A stretch of 64,000 bases of DNA from Phylloscopus collybita (taxonomy: Eukaryota; Chordata; Aves; Passeriformes; Phylloscopidae), in the NCBI GenBank assembly GCA_027886175.1, contig JAJNNQ010000075.1:81261001-81325000 (forward strand). The letters run 5' to 3'. Below the pieces are notes generated by a model. That model saw only the letters and a list, made by a program, of their open reading frames with translations. It made no database searches and had not been told where the DNA came from. The translations under genes and the position numbers were made by a program. This document shows, in pieces, positions 1-11,600 of the stretch; the first letter of the stretch is position 1; every line of letters begins with the position of its first letter.

Positions 1-988
1 CTGCATTTGTAATTTAAATACAATACAGTAGAAAAGGTAGGATTATCAGAACAGATCTGTGTAAAAAAGGAAATTAATTTAGAATGAAAACGAAGACCAT
101 TCCTTACTAGAACAAATTAAATGTTTGAGACAGAGGCCTGGCTACATGTAGATATGTCTGGTACAGCAGGCATGAGAAGAAGGAGCATGGCTGTTGCAGA
201 AAGCAAGCAGGAGCAGCAAACACATGTATAGCGGTGAAACAACAATAGATGTACCATGGAAAAAGCAGGACCAGACTCCTGTCCATGAACAGATGCTGAA
301 ACAGAAATGAACTTTGCAGCAAAGGCAAACAGTGCCAAAACTGAAGTCCTGTGGACAAAAGGGCAGAAATCCAAATAAAATCAGCATCTCATTCTGATAC
401 ACCCACTGTGCCTCCAGAGTAGCCATAAAGGGGCATTGCTCATCAGGCTTAGTTTATAGTTTATCATGATGGAATAAAAATATAAATAAAAAAGCTTAAT
501 TTATGCATTTGGACTGCAATATTCACAACCTCAGCTGATGTGTTTCAGTGTACAGCATCCTCAGCTGATATGTCCATCTAGGTCCTGTTTTCTGAGCCAT
601 CAGATAATGTTGAATTTTCGTAAGTACAGGGTAGAACATGAGTCATGTTATAGTAATTGACAAAGTTTCCACCAGCTTCAGGGATATTACATGTTTACAA
701 CCACTGTTTCACACTTTTTTCTTTTTTAACCTGATCTATTGTTTTTACAGATACAAGGGTTTAACATTGGAGAATGTTGATTCAATTGCCTCAAACATTT
801 TCTGGAATATATAGATTTTTTTTTATACAAGATTTTTTAAATACTTCATTTTGACAAGGTCAAATAACCTTGTCAAAGCAACTGGTTTGTTTTTTGATTT
901 TATGAAACTTTATTGCACCCAACAAAAACCTCATTATCCATAGCTGGTTTTATAAAAGTTAAAACATGTCCAAAAGAAATTCTCTACT

Positions 989-1030
989 CTTAACTAAATT
1001 AAGCACATTATGGGACTACTTGGGTATTTC
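989..1030. repeat. Possible palindromic interspersed repeat remnant
   Basis: The wording CTTAACT...TTAAGCACAT followed by TGGGACTACTTGGGTA resembles the two arms of the palindromic sauropsid repeat seen better at 48631-48808, with the middle apparently deleted. The match is short and by eye, so this is only a suggestion. Confidence 0.3.
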
Positions 1031-2797
1031 TGAAGTGAAATTATTTGGAAATGTCATATTGAGAGAATTTGCAACTTTATACCCCAATTTGAGATGAAAG
1101 GCAGTTTTGAACTAGACAGAAGACTGAGAATACCAGGTAGCTCTTCCTCTCACATCAAACTTCAAGGACTCTGGGAAAATCAAAAATTCATTTCACGTTA
1201 TTTAGACTTCAATGCAATTGTCCATGGCTCATACAAGATACTTCTTTCGAATCAGTATCCATACTGAAGAGCTGCTTTCCTCACTGTCAGTTGCAGCAAT
1301 TATTCCCCTTGCAGCTTCACACCTGCCCAGTGCTAACCTTCAGATTTGTCAAGGCAAAACAACACCTGGTGGAAAGGAAGCTACCAAAATATTCTAAAAA
1401 AATATGCTGTCACACAGTTTACAAAGCTAGTGGTAGAGGCAGTGACAGGGAAAAAAAAAAATGCTTTCCATTCTAAGCACTTCCAGAGCCCTACAGTTGG
1501 AATGTAAATGAGGAGACTGCTCCAAACTTGCAGAGCTACTGTCACTGTCTAATTGCAACCATCTAACTCTGTGGCAACATTTGGGCATTATTCTTCGTGT
1601 CTGGAAGTTGAAACGGGGAAGAGCATGTGCAAAGCTCAGTGTTATCAAGTCTGACTTACAGACTATGAATACTCTGTGTTGGGTACAAAGTAGCCCTTGG
1701 GCAGAAGAATGACTTTCACATATATACATCTTCTTCTTCATTCGTAAGTGCTTCCTTTCCTTCCAGCAGGAGGTTGTAACTTGCACTTTTGCTATAGAAT
1801 TATTTGATGTATTTGGTATTCAGTCTCTTTTACGTCAGGCAAACACTCCCTTATACACAGAAGCATACCATTAAGGACTTCTGGAATTTTTGGTGAAAGG
1901 AAAGGATATGAAATTATGTCCTGTTACTTTTTCTCTTCCTTTAAACTGCCTATAAAGAAACAAGAGCTCAGTCCAAGACAACACTGCTCATTGTGACAGT
2001 GGGACATTTATGCTGGCCGACAATAGAGCCCATGTACTTGAACTACAAAATGACAGGTTCTCCTGACTGTGCATGGTCATGTTTTGCTAGACATGCAGAC
2101 ATAAGCACAGCAACCCCTCCAATCAGCTTGATATTGTGCAAATTGCAAGGATGCTTATAATACTATAAGCACCAAACCTGTTAATTATCTGATCACAGGA
2201 GTGATAGATTTCTGTATAGTACACAGCTCTGTGGTCTAGGACGAGTGATATTCTGTCCTGGCACCTAATTTCTCACAGAAGAGCTGAACTTGACTTCCAG
2301 GTAGCTTGCAATGTTGGAACCTGAGGATTGTGCTATAGCAAAATATTGCATGAAGATGAACACAACTCAAGCCAAACCAATGTCAGAGTCAAACGACTGC
2401 ATCTCCCAAATTCAGCCTCTGCCTTAGAGAGAAATTTCAGCATTCTACGTGTGCATTTGCCCATTCAGACTCATCCAAGAGAATTTAAATCTTAAAATTA
2501 TATTTCAACCTCTCACTTAGAGGAAAGAAAACAAACAAACAAACAAAACAAATAGTAACAGCTGACCCAAGCCTGTCAGATGCTTTGGTTGTGTTGCTCT
2601 GCTCAACTACTCAGTTTGGAGGATTGAAATGTACATAATTTCACATATGTGGGAGATTAGGTGCATGTTTTAAGAGAAAATGAAAGCATCACTACCCACA
2701 GTGAAGCTTCTGACTCCTGCTTGTATTGTGCATTGAGCTTTGTGGGAAAGTGTAATAAATCAAATAACACTTTCCAACATTTTCAGTTTCCTGTTAT

Positions 2798-2831
2798 ACA
2801 CACACGGACACACACACACACACACACACAC
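2798..2831. repeat. (CA)n microsatellite
   Basis: Dinucleotide CA repeat of about 17 units, interrupted once by GG at 2806-2807. It is followed by a short A run. It should be polymorphic in length. Confidence 0.95.
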
Positions 2832-4140
2832 AAAAAAATCTTTCTTTCTGCTGGATCAGATTCACATATTTTGGAATTCTAGCTTTTTCCTAACTTCTCT
2901 TTGTTAAGGAGCAAAAGGTCTGTGTTTTGGAAGGAAAGACCTAAAAGTAAGACTGTAATCATATTTGTCTGCCTGAGTGCTAGTTCATTTACACATAAGC
3001 AGAAACACCCCACCAGGATCGGAATGTAATAAGTAGGACTTTCTTCCTGTGAGCATTTAGTGGCATTAATTCATTTTTGTCTGTATTTCTTTCTCTTTAC
3101 ATTCTCTTTCAGTGAACCATCTAGGAATTAAGTTTTACCAACATGAATATTCATTCTTTCTATTACCTCTAGTGGCTTTGGATCGAGCCCAGAGCGTAGT
3201 TGCAAGTGTATGTACATGAATATTTACAGGTGCCAAATTTTATATCCACATTTGCAAATGCTGCACTAGAAGAGGTTTCTTCCATTTGCAGTCACAAACA
3301 TGACAGTGCCATATTTCTCTTTTGACCTATCACAACAGCTCCAGTCTGAAATGATGATTATTCATGGAAGACTGCGCGTGATCAAAACAGAGTTAAAAAG
3401 ATTTGCCAAAACAAAATACAGTGAATAATTGTGAATAATAAATTCCAAGAAATTACAGTCTGAGAGCAGATTTTCCACAGGCTTAAAAGGAACATCAAAT
3501 AATTTCTTTGTTAGCTCCTCTCAGTATCCACTGCATCAAATTTCTTACTGCAAAACAGTTTAAAAATCCAGCATAATCTTTAAAGTGCATCAGACTTCTG
3601 ACATTACATCTGAAAAAGGAATAAGCAGAGTGAAAAGCATGGTATCACCCCCATTGTGCTGTCTCTGTTGACCATCATTCACAATGGGCATGCAGGGTTC
3701 CAGAGTTCAGTTTGTTCTTATGACAACCTGAGATAATGGCACCAAGGCTGGAGCTGAGCTCAGTTATCTTCATGACTGATAAAGCAGACTACATGAAAAA
3801 AGTGTACAGACAACCACAGAGGCACTAAAAATAGCAGAGCACTGGAGAAGTTACTTTTTGTCTTCTCTCTTATTGCCCATCAGCAAATGTGTTGACTTTG
3901 AAGATATTTTAGCACCCACGGGACTACCAGTGTTACAAGCTTGATCTGTCTCCTGTGTGTTGTAATTTTACTGCAATGATCCCAGTGAAGGAATTTCGGT
4001 GAAGGAGTGTGTCTCAGATCGATGAATAAACAATTAAAATGTTATAATAAACCTTTATAATTAAAGCATTAAATTACAAATAGAGCAAAACCAGAAAATT
4101 ATGAAATTAAACTTGGCACATATTTTTCTTTGGGAATTCT

Positions 4141-4208
4141 CTTTTTCCTTTGCTTTTTTTTTTTCTTTCTTTTTTTCTTTCTTTTTTTTTTTTTTTTTTT
4201 CTTTTTTT
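4141..4208. repeat. T-rich pyrimidine tract
   Basis: Almost pure T/C on the plus strand, including a 20-base T run ending at 4200. It lies about 130 bases upstream of the 58-base A tract at 4339-4396, so the two could pair as an inverted repeat. Confidence 0.9.
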
Positions 4209-4335
4209 AAACTTTACTCTTCACAGAGGTGAGAGGGGAAAATTTGGCTTTCTGTTACAGGACAGTCACCAAACCTGCAGAACTTACATTTCTAAAGAGG
4301 ATTTTCCCTATCTCATAAGCAAATATCACACCTGC

Positions 4336-4338
<3 letters not shown>

Positions 4339-4396
<58 letters not shown>
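4339..4396 (+). repeat. 58-base perfect A homopolymer
   Basis: Uninterrupted run of 58 A. No AATAAA signal lies just upstream and no recognisable retrocopy precedes it. The pentamer GCAGT occurs directly before the run (4334-4338) and again one base after it (4398-4402), which looks like a short target duplication but could be chance. Homopolymers this long are error-prone in sequencing, so the exact length is uncertain. Confidence 0.95.
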
Positions 4397-4400
<4 letters not shown>

Positions 4401-5189
4401 GTTCAGCACTGCTTTTTTGCTCGTAGAAAGTAGGCAGAGACCTGATTCTTCCCTGGCTTAAATTGGTTTTATAAGTCCATGGATATTAGTAGATTTTTTT
4501 TATGAGCACTGTCCTGTTTGCAGAGTTCCTCTGTAATTTAAGGCAAGGACATTGGCATCTGGACTCATGCATTCAAGTCTCTGCAATGGCATTGAGAAGC
4601 TTCATGCCTGCAAGCAAGTCACTTAAAACAGTGTTTCAATATATTTTTTCACAAAATAAGTATTAATAATAGGGCTCTCACTGAGGTGTTTTGAGGTCAA
4701 ATTCTGATCTTGTTCCAGCAAAACAAGGAGCAGCAGTTGATGGAATTAAGCTAAAGCAAATTCACCCCAAGTGTTTTCGGTTTTTTGTTTTGTTTTTTTT
4801 TGTAAAGTCCTTTACAAACTTCATACAATGCAAAACAATGAATTGCAACCAGCTCAGAGATAAAGGAGGTAGAGCAGCAGGTACACGGAGCTAAGCAGAG
4901 GGTTGAAAAAATCCAAGTATCACAGCAGGAAAGTTTATTAAAATGGTACTAGCATCTCTTTTTACGGCTGTTAAGTAAAAGGCAGACAAGATTATATCAG
5001 ATATCTTTGCACATAAAACAGCAACAGATTTGACTCAAAAGGTGTTTCTTCCCCCTTTGGAATCACTGCTTTCAGTTTGGTTCTACCACATCTAAGGCTA
5101 AGAGCTGTATTTTGCTTAAATATTCAGGTTTTTAGATGCTGCCAGCAGTCAATCCCTAGGAGTACTGCAAAATCTTGCATTTCCTCTCA
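4397..5189. other. Gene-free unique sequence
   Basis: Ordinary AT-rich sequence between the A homopolymer and the CpG cluster. No repeat or gene recognised. Confidence 0.6.
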
Positions 5190-5366
5190 CGCCCGATCCC
5201 CTTTTCACAGGCCGGCAGCAAACGCTGCCAGGCTGCATCCCTCCCCCGACGCCCGCCAGGTCCCCGGGACCCGCCCGCCCCTTGCCCCTCTGCCCACCCG
5301 CAGCCAGCTCGCTCCCCCCTTCCTCTCCTTCCCACTCATTTCTCACCCTCGCTGCTGCTCACCACG
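5190..5366. promoter_or_regulatory. Small CpG cluster, possible promoter or first exon
   Basis: Fourteen CpG dinucleotides fall within 177 bases, while neighbouring kilobases contain very few. The core is strongly GC-rich and includes GC-box-like CCCGCCC wording around 5270-5280. In vertebrates such unmethylated-looking patches often mark promoters, including those of long noncoding RNAs, and sometimes recent insertions. It is too short for usual CpG-island thresholds of 200 bases or more. No TATA box or clear open reading frame identifies a transcript, and strand is unknown. Confidence 0.4.
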
Positions 5367-8300
5367 ACTCTGATCTCTCACTTCCTTCCCATTGCACATG
5401 CACACATTAAAACATCCACAGCTTTTACAGCTGTGAGCCAGGAGGAAAGGGCATGACAATTTCGCTGGCTGCATCTTTTTACCATTGCGGCTTTTGGTGT
5501 TTCTCCTCAATCTGCCCCAGGCAATTCTCCCTGAGATATTAGTTGCAATTAAAGAAAAGAGCAAAGAAACTGTGAAACATTTGGGGGCAAAGAAGAAATG
5601 TAAATCACATATCAAGCGCTTTTGGGAGCACAGAGAAAGCCAACTGCATGTAAATCTGAGCTTGAAAGTCAGTTGCTTTAAGAAACAAACATAATTAAAA
5701 CAAGCAAGCCATTCTATATTGTTACTGCAGTTAATATCAATTAATCTATAAAAGACTTCGTTTTGTTTCATGAAAACCTTTCTTAAAGCAGCTCCTTTGC
5801 TTTAACCTTCATTTGTTCGTCACAGCTGGAATAAATGGTTAATCTCTCAGGGAATCATGCATGATATTTGTTATTGATTTTGTAGCTCAATAACATACCA
5901 GGGCTGTGAGCAGGTTGGTATCAGATTAGGAAACAACTCCTTAGAAGCAGACACCAGCTGTGCACTTGTGATAAATTACATTTTTCCCTATGAATTTTAT
6001 ACCTAGTTATAGTTAGCTTACAGGACTCAGCACCATATGGACTGCCTGCGAGCGAGGTAACAACCCAAAACACAAACACTCTCCTCAGCGAAGGAAGCTA
6101 CCTGTAGCTGGAGACTTTTATTTTAGAATATTGTATCATAATAATGGATCTGGAAATGGTGAAAGGTTTGGCAAAACATGTACCTCTGTGTGTTTGGTTT
6201 GACATACACACTGAGGTTGTGTGAAAGGGCAATACACAAATGGTAAATGTGCTAACATGAATATACAGAGAACTTGGAACTAAATGTAGTCGAAATACAG
6301 TGTTCTTTTGAAAAAATGGCAATATTGTTTTCAGAGCTGTTTAAAAGGAATCTCTGTGAGGTCTGTACAGAGTAGAAAATTTTAAACTATGCATTGCTTT
6401 CCAAAGATCAGTTCTACAGTGCCATATTTACCACTAAAACGTTTCTAAGAATCATTTGAATGTAATTAAAGTTATTGCAACTCTTTTGGAATACAGGACC
6501 AGCTTTTCTTAGAAGAAAAAGTGTCATCATAAATAAAAATAATTGATAAAATCACCTCATTTGGCAGAATAATGGACCTAGAAACATAATGAATAACATA
6601 TATTTCACTCAGAAATTTTCATTTGTTTTTTTGTTTGTGGTTTTTTGTGATTTTTTATTTCCCCCAGCTGACCGTTATTTTATATATATACATATAAGGC
6701 ACTCTGTCTAAGAAGAAACCCATACAAAATTACACACACACACATACATGGACATATATATATATATATATGCAACTTTTTCTGTTTGTTTCCAACAGCA
6801 TTAAGGACCCCAGTTGTGTGATACAACCACTAAATCTAGACATAGAAAGATCTGATAAATGATCCTCTGTGTAATGCCTTTGCCAGGACAAAATTATTAC
6901 CTGATAAACATCCAGAAGTGCTGCTCTCAGTGTGATCAGGTTATTTTCCCTGGAAATGTTCTAGGCAGCTTGTTTAGATTAAGCTAAATTGTCCAGATGA
7001 ACTGGCAGCATACTGTAGAAACCTTACTTCTTATTCTCTTCTGCCATGGTTACAAGCTTCCTGATATAGACGGAATTATCTGAGCATAAAACTAATGATG
7101 AAACTCATAGACTAAAGGATGGATATGTCATCATCAGTGTAATTCTAGCATCAGTGAAATGTTAAATACAAGGACTGTGTTCCATCTCAGTTTAAATGAG
7201 GGTGAAATGTAGCAAATAAGACCTGTAGTTTATGAGAATATTCTGTAATAAAATTGAATTTAAAATGTAAATAGGCAAAATGATCACAAATTTGAACTTG
7301 TTGATTAGATTAAACTGCCATTTATTTGTAAAGTGACCTTATATAAAAGAGCAATCAAGGACTGGACAGCATTTTACTAGCTTTTGGATTCAATACCAGG
7401 TGTTCACAAGACCCTGCAAAAAAAGAAGTTGCCATACTATGGCTGATATTCAAGCGTCAACAGACATTCCTCGAGCTGAGTGAATAATTAAAAAAAATGG
7501 AATAACTTATTCAAAACTATGAAATTCATCAACTAAATTACTTGAATAATACATCTATGAATTATGAACTGACTATGTTGGGTGAATAATACATTAATAA
7601 TTAATATGAAAAATATAATTAAATTCTTCAAATTAATTACTCAGAGAATATGAGAAACCATAATTATTCTCTATGCTGTACTCAAAGAATAGAATGCTTG
7701 AGTAGTCAGTATGCTCTTACAATTTTTCAGTGCAATACATAGGGTATATCTTTATAATTACGGAGTATCAGGGTGGTATCTCAAATATCGTTTCAGGCTA
7801 AGAATGAAGCAAAATGTCATAATTGAACAAAATAACGTATGTTTTAATAGAAATATGCTAATGTTGGGATGTGTAACGTGGCCTAGTTGGCAAAGACTGG
7901 CTCTGTCTCGGAACAAATGCCCAGTGGAGGGAATTTTCAGACAAGCAGTGAAGTGCCAGGGCTGTGCATTTGCTAATTTGGACCATAGGTTGCTTTCAAA
8001 TACCATCATGTGTGGTACCTGCAAGCAGTGAGTGTGGTTCAAGTGGCTCAATTTCCCAGGTTCCCAGGGACTGGAGTGGGGCCAGCACTTTGGTAGAGAG
8101 CTCAAGCTGCAGCACCTTACTTTGCAAGGACCTCTGTCTGGCGTGCTTCCGGATCAAGCCACACTGAGTCCAGCTGTCTAGAAAGAAGGGGAGTCTGCAC
8201 TCCAAGGGGTTTAATGTTCATAGCTCTGCTCCAGGACTCACATCACTGAGCAGTACAGATCAGCTGTAGTGCCCAGGTGCGTGCTTAGACAGCAACAGGA

Positions 8301-8383
8301 AATTTGAGCATCCATGCCCCTTTATATGCACTCACATTTGATACTGACATCACATTAAAACAACAGTCCTTTTTCTTTTTGGT
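5367..8383. other. Gene-free, AT-rich unique sequence
   Basis: No gene recognised. It contains a TA/CA microsatellite cluster at 6680-6773 and a very AT-rich patch at about 7480-7660. Open frames up to 142 codons (5343-5771, minus) show no recognisable motif and overlap the CpG cluster edge. Confidence 0.6.
6680..6773. repeat. TA and CA microsatellite cluster
   Basis: TATATA run at 6680-6696, CA run at about 6731-6746, and a TA run of about ten units at 6753-6772. All are simple repeats prone to slippage. Confidence 0.9.
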
Positions 8384-8697
8384 TTAGGGTGCCACAATAC
8401 AACACAAATGGACAACACTCTCCCGCTGAGATGTCCAAGGCAAAAAAGGAGCAGTTTATTTACAGACCTCGACATTTATAGAATTCCAACAGTGACCATG
8501 GATTGGAGGATAAAAATTGTCCTCTCCAACCACACTGGTCAACCCAACAGTCCGTCAGTTCTCTCCTCCTACAGAAAGGAATGCAAAACAATCATTATTT
8601 ACATGAAAAGTGCGTGAGAAACTCCATTACAAAGGTAAACATCAAAAGGCTTTAGAAGAATTTTAGAAAATTTTAGAAGAACAGGGCAACAATAGGG
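8384..8697 (-). mobile_element. Solo LTR of an endogenous retrovirus with target duplication
   Basis: The element spans 8390-8691 (302 bases) and lies on the minus strand. Its ends are TG...CA, as retroviral LTRs require. It is flanked by TTAGGG (8384-8389) and ATAGGG (8692-8697), a 6-bp target-site duplication with one mismatch. Read on the minus strand it has a TATAAA box (plus-strand 8475-8480) and, about 20 bases further, an AATAAA polyadenylation signal (8455-8460), the expected order of LTR control signals. No gag, pol or env sequence adjoins it, so recombination between two LTRs has removed the interior. A 6-bp duplication is typical of ERVK-type integration; 5 bp would suggest ERVL. 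Several CpGs survive and the duplication is nearly intact, suggesting a fairly recent insertion. I recall similar LTRs from songbird genomes, but the family name is not assigned here. Confidence 0.8.
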
Positions 8698-11600
8698 AGG
8701 TGTATTGTCCATAAGGTATTGCGTCGCTCCTTTCTCATACTGGCCACTTTGAAGAGAGCACAGTTTATGAGGAACAGAAAGGAAATTGGCCTGCAAGCTG
8801 AGAATGAAAAAATTGCAAGGTTCTACTCGGTATCTTTTTTGTCACATTTTCAGGCAAGATGGTGCAATTACTTCCTGTTGGATTCTGGCACATTCCATAA
8901 AAATACACTTGCATTCTCCATGCGCACACAGGGTAAGGTTACGCACAAATATGCAATGATGTGTGGAGTTATGCCAGTGAGAGCTGTGGCTGAGGCCAGT
9001 GCTACATGCAGGCCACAGAACAGCTGATATGAGGACTGATGTTGAAGATCCTTACTCAGTGACAGAAGGGGGAGGGGGGAATTTTTTCATCCATTAGACA
9101 TAAGCAGAGTTAGCACATTCATTACACTTGTTACAAATGGAAAATGCAAATTAGCCACATACTCCATCCTTCTATATTCTATTGCTATCTTGAAAGCATG
9201 GTAAATTTATAAGATTATTTGAGGAAATAAGGAAATCCTGCATGCTCAGAAGTGGTTTTGCCTTCAACTGTAAAATATTTTTAAAGACTCTGAAACAAAA
9301 TAAAACAATCTATCAGCCAAACACAAAACATTCAGAAAAAGAACAACCCTTCAGGAAACTGTTTGTCCAGTTTCATAGCTTATCATACCTACACATCTAT
9401 CCCACAACCCCCCACAAACTGAGTATTCTGGTTTCCAAATATGTTTCCATAAATTTGAGGTCTCTTTAAAGGATATTTCAAGCATCTTGCCAGTCTCTGA
9501 TCTGATCTGTCTGGTTAATCAATGAACAAACACTGTTCTCTCCTAGACTGTAAAGACAGATCCTATATTATTTATAACTTTTTAGGCAATCCATGACACT
9601 ATAATCTCAAAACACTGTCTTCTTAATGTCACAGGTCTGTCCCAGACCTGTCTTTGAGATTTCCCTATTAGCCCCACTCTCAGCAACAAACTCCCAGTTT
9701 TAACTAAGCTATACTAGAGATCCATTCCTTTGGTTTGTGAAAGATTCCAATTATGTGGAATAACTAATGAGATATCCATTTAATCTGATTAAACACAGCC
9801 ATTTTTATTCCCTGTATGCCTTTCCATTTCTAGGAATCAAGCACACTAGATAAAGAGAATATGTGTCTCTGGGAGAATAGCTGTGCTTCTTTTTCAGTGT
9901 ATTATTATGAGCCAGGAGTCTATAGAAATGAAAAAGTTCCTCTCTGAAGGGACACCTGCTCCTGCAAAAGCAACCAGTGATGTTTGTGTGTGCCTTTCTG
10001 CAGCCAGCTTGTTTCTTCCTTCCCATGTCCTGGCCTGAGACATGGTTCTGCACATAAGCTTGAAATTGGCAATAACATCCTGATTCTTCTAGGCACTAAG
10101 CATCCTCCCCAAAATGCTGAGTCTCCTGAAGTGTTAATGACATAGGTGGGAGTGAAGGAGCTCAGTTCCCCACAGGGCTGAGACACAGCATCTTCCACTG
10201 GGGATTTCAAGTCCTGTTTATTCCTACAGATTTTCATGCCCTATCAGCCCTTGAAGGTGACACAGGAGAAAACATGATGACAACAGGGCATGACAAATCT
10301 CAGGGAAGATTTGAATGTAAATACTCTCCCGTGAAATGTAGATACTATTGGAATAACCTGAACAAATCAAGAAATTGGCTGGCAAGGGCACAGCATCATT
10401 ATCACATTGCAATATCTTCAAGGAGAAATTGTATAAGGCCTTTTATAAGATTTATTACATTTCTGAAATGAAATAAAATATTAGACCTCTAATTTTTTTA
10501 GTTAAATTTCATTAGTAACTCCCTACATTCCTTCTTCTTGCCCAATGAATTAGCCTTTATCATATTTTTGTCTGAGATAAAAATGAATGATTTGCTTTTG
10601 ATTAAAAAAAAATAAAAGAAAGAAAGAAAAAGAAACCTTCTGCCTAACTTTGAACTATGAATCAGTCTTGGCGCTCTCATTAAAAACTCCCTAACTTTTA
10701 ATTGCAGAACACAGTCTCTGCTGTCCCCAGACTGTGAAGTAAGATTCTTGGCAGTTACTCAAAGGAAAAATGGGTAAAAAAAATCAGCATTACTATTATC
10801 ATAACTTAAGAAGAAGGTGTGCTCTGAGTGCATTTATTCAAGTTGGAAGTTGCAAATTTCTGAACTTTGTTCCATCACTGAATCCTTCTACTGACTTTTG
10901 ACAAATGGTATTCATTCTTCACCTCATTTCACCAGTAGAAAAATTCTAGTAGACACTTACTCTGCTAGAGTATTATATTTGAAACTAGTCCTAAAGCTTC
11001 AAATGTATTTTTTTTAGGAGCAAACAGCATAATGCAGTGCAAGACTATTTGAAGAGAAGAAATCTTCAGTCACTGGAGCAACATTCTTTACAGGACTTTG
11101 TCCAGTACCACCCTTTCTGTATAAATAGTAATGGTGTTAAGTATTATAAAGTAAGAGAACTTCTAAGAAAACCTTTTTGTACTGTTTCTCTGCACTTACT
11201 TCATTCAAAAAATCAAACACAACATAGAAAAAATGAAGGTTCAGACAGAAATCTCTGTGCAAAACTCCACCAGCATTACTGGACTCTTGAGCTGCTGGTG
11301 ACGAACATGATGGCAATTCAGAAAGGAAAATTTTCTGAAAAACAAGAAGATGACAAACAACTTGGGAAGTTAGAGAATGAAGTGTTGCGTGAGGGAAAAG
11401 GAAATCTCTTTGAATGAGTCATAAAATGCTTACAGAGCAGAACTTTCACATGCACACGCGAAAATTAATATTTTTCAGTGTTTCTCAGGATATTTCTGAT
11501 TCAGTCTAATCTACTTAGAGTTCAGCAAGGAATACATAATGCTGCTATCATATTCACAGACAATGCCATCCAAAGTACTGTAGAGGGATTTGAGAGTATA

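Larger units (their letters stand above)
1..4140. other. Gene-free unique sequence
   Basis: AT-rich unique sequence with no supportable gene. Open frames reach at most about 119 codons (minus strand, 1427-1786) and show no domain I recognise. Within it are a short AAAC run at 2531-2550, a CA microsatellite near 2.8 kb and a possible palindromic-repeat remnant near 1 kb. Nothing else stands out by eye. Confidence 0.7.

Noticed and set aside
11037..11417. 126-codon plus-strand frame
   Set aside because: No domain, no promoter, no splice context; expected by chance in 64 kb scanned in six frames.
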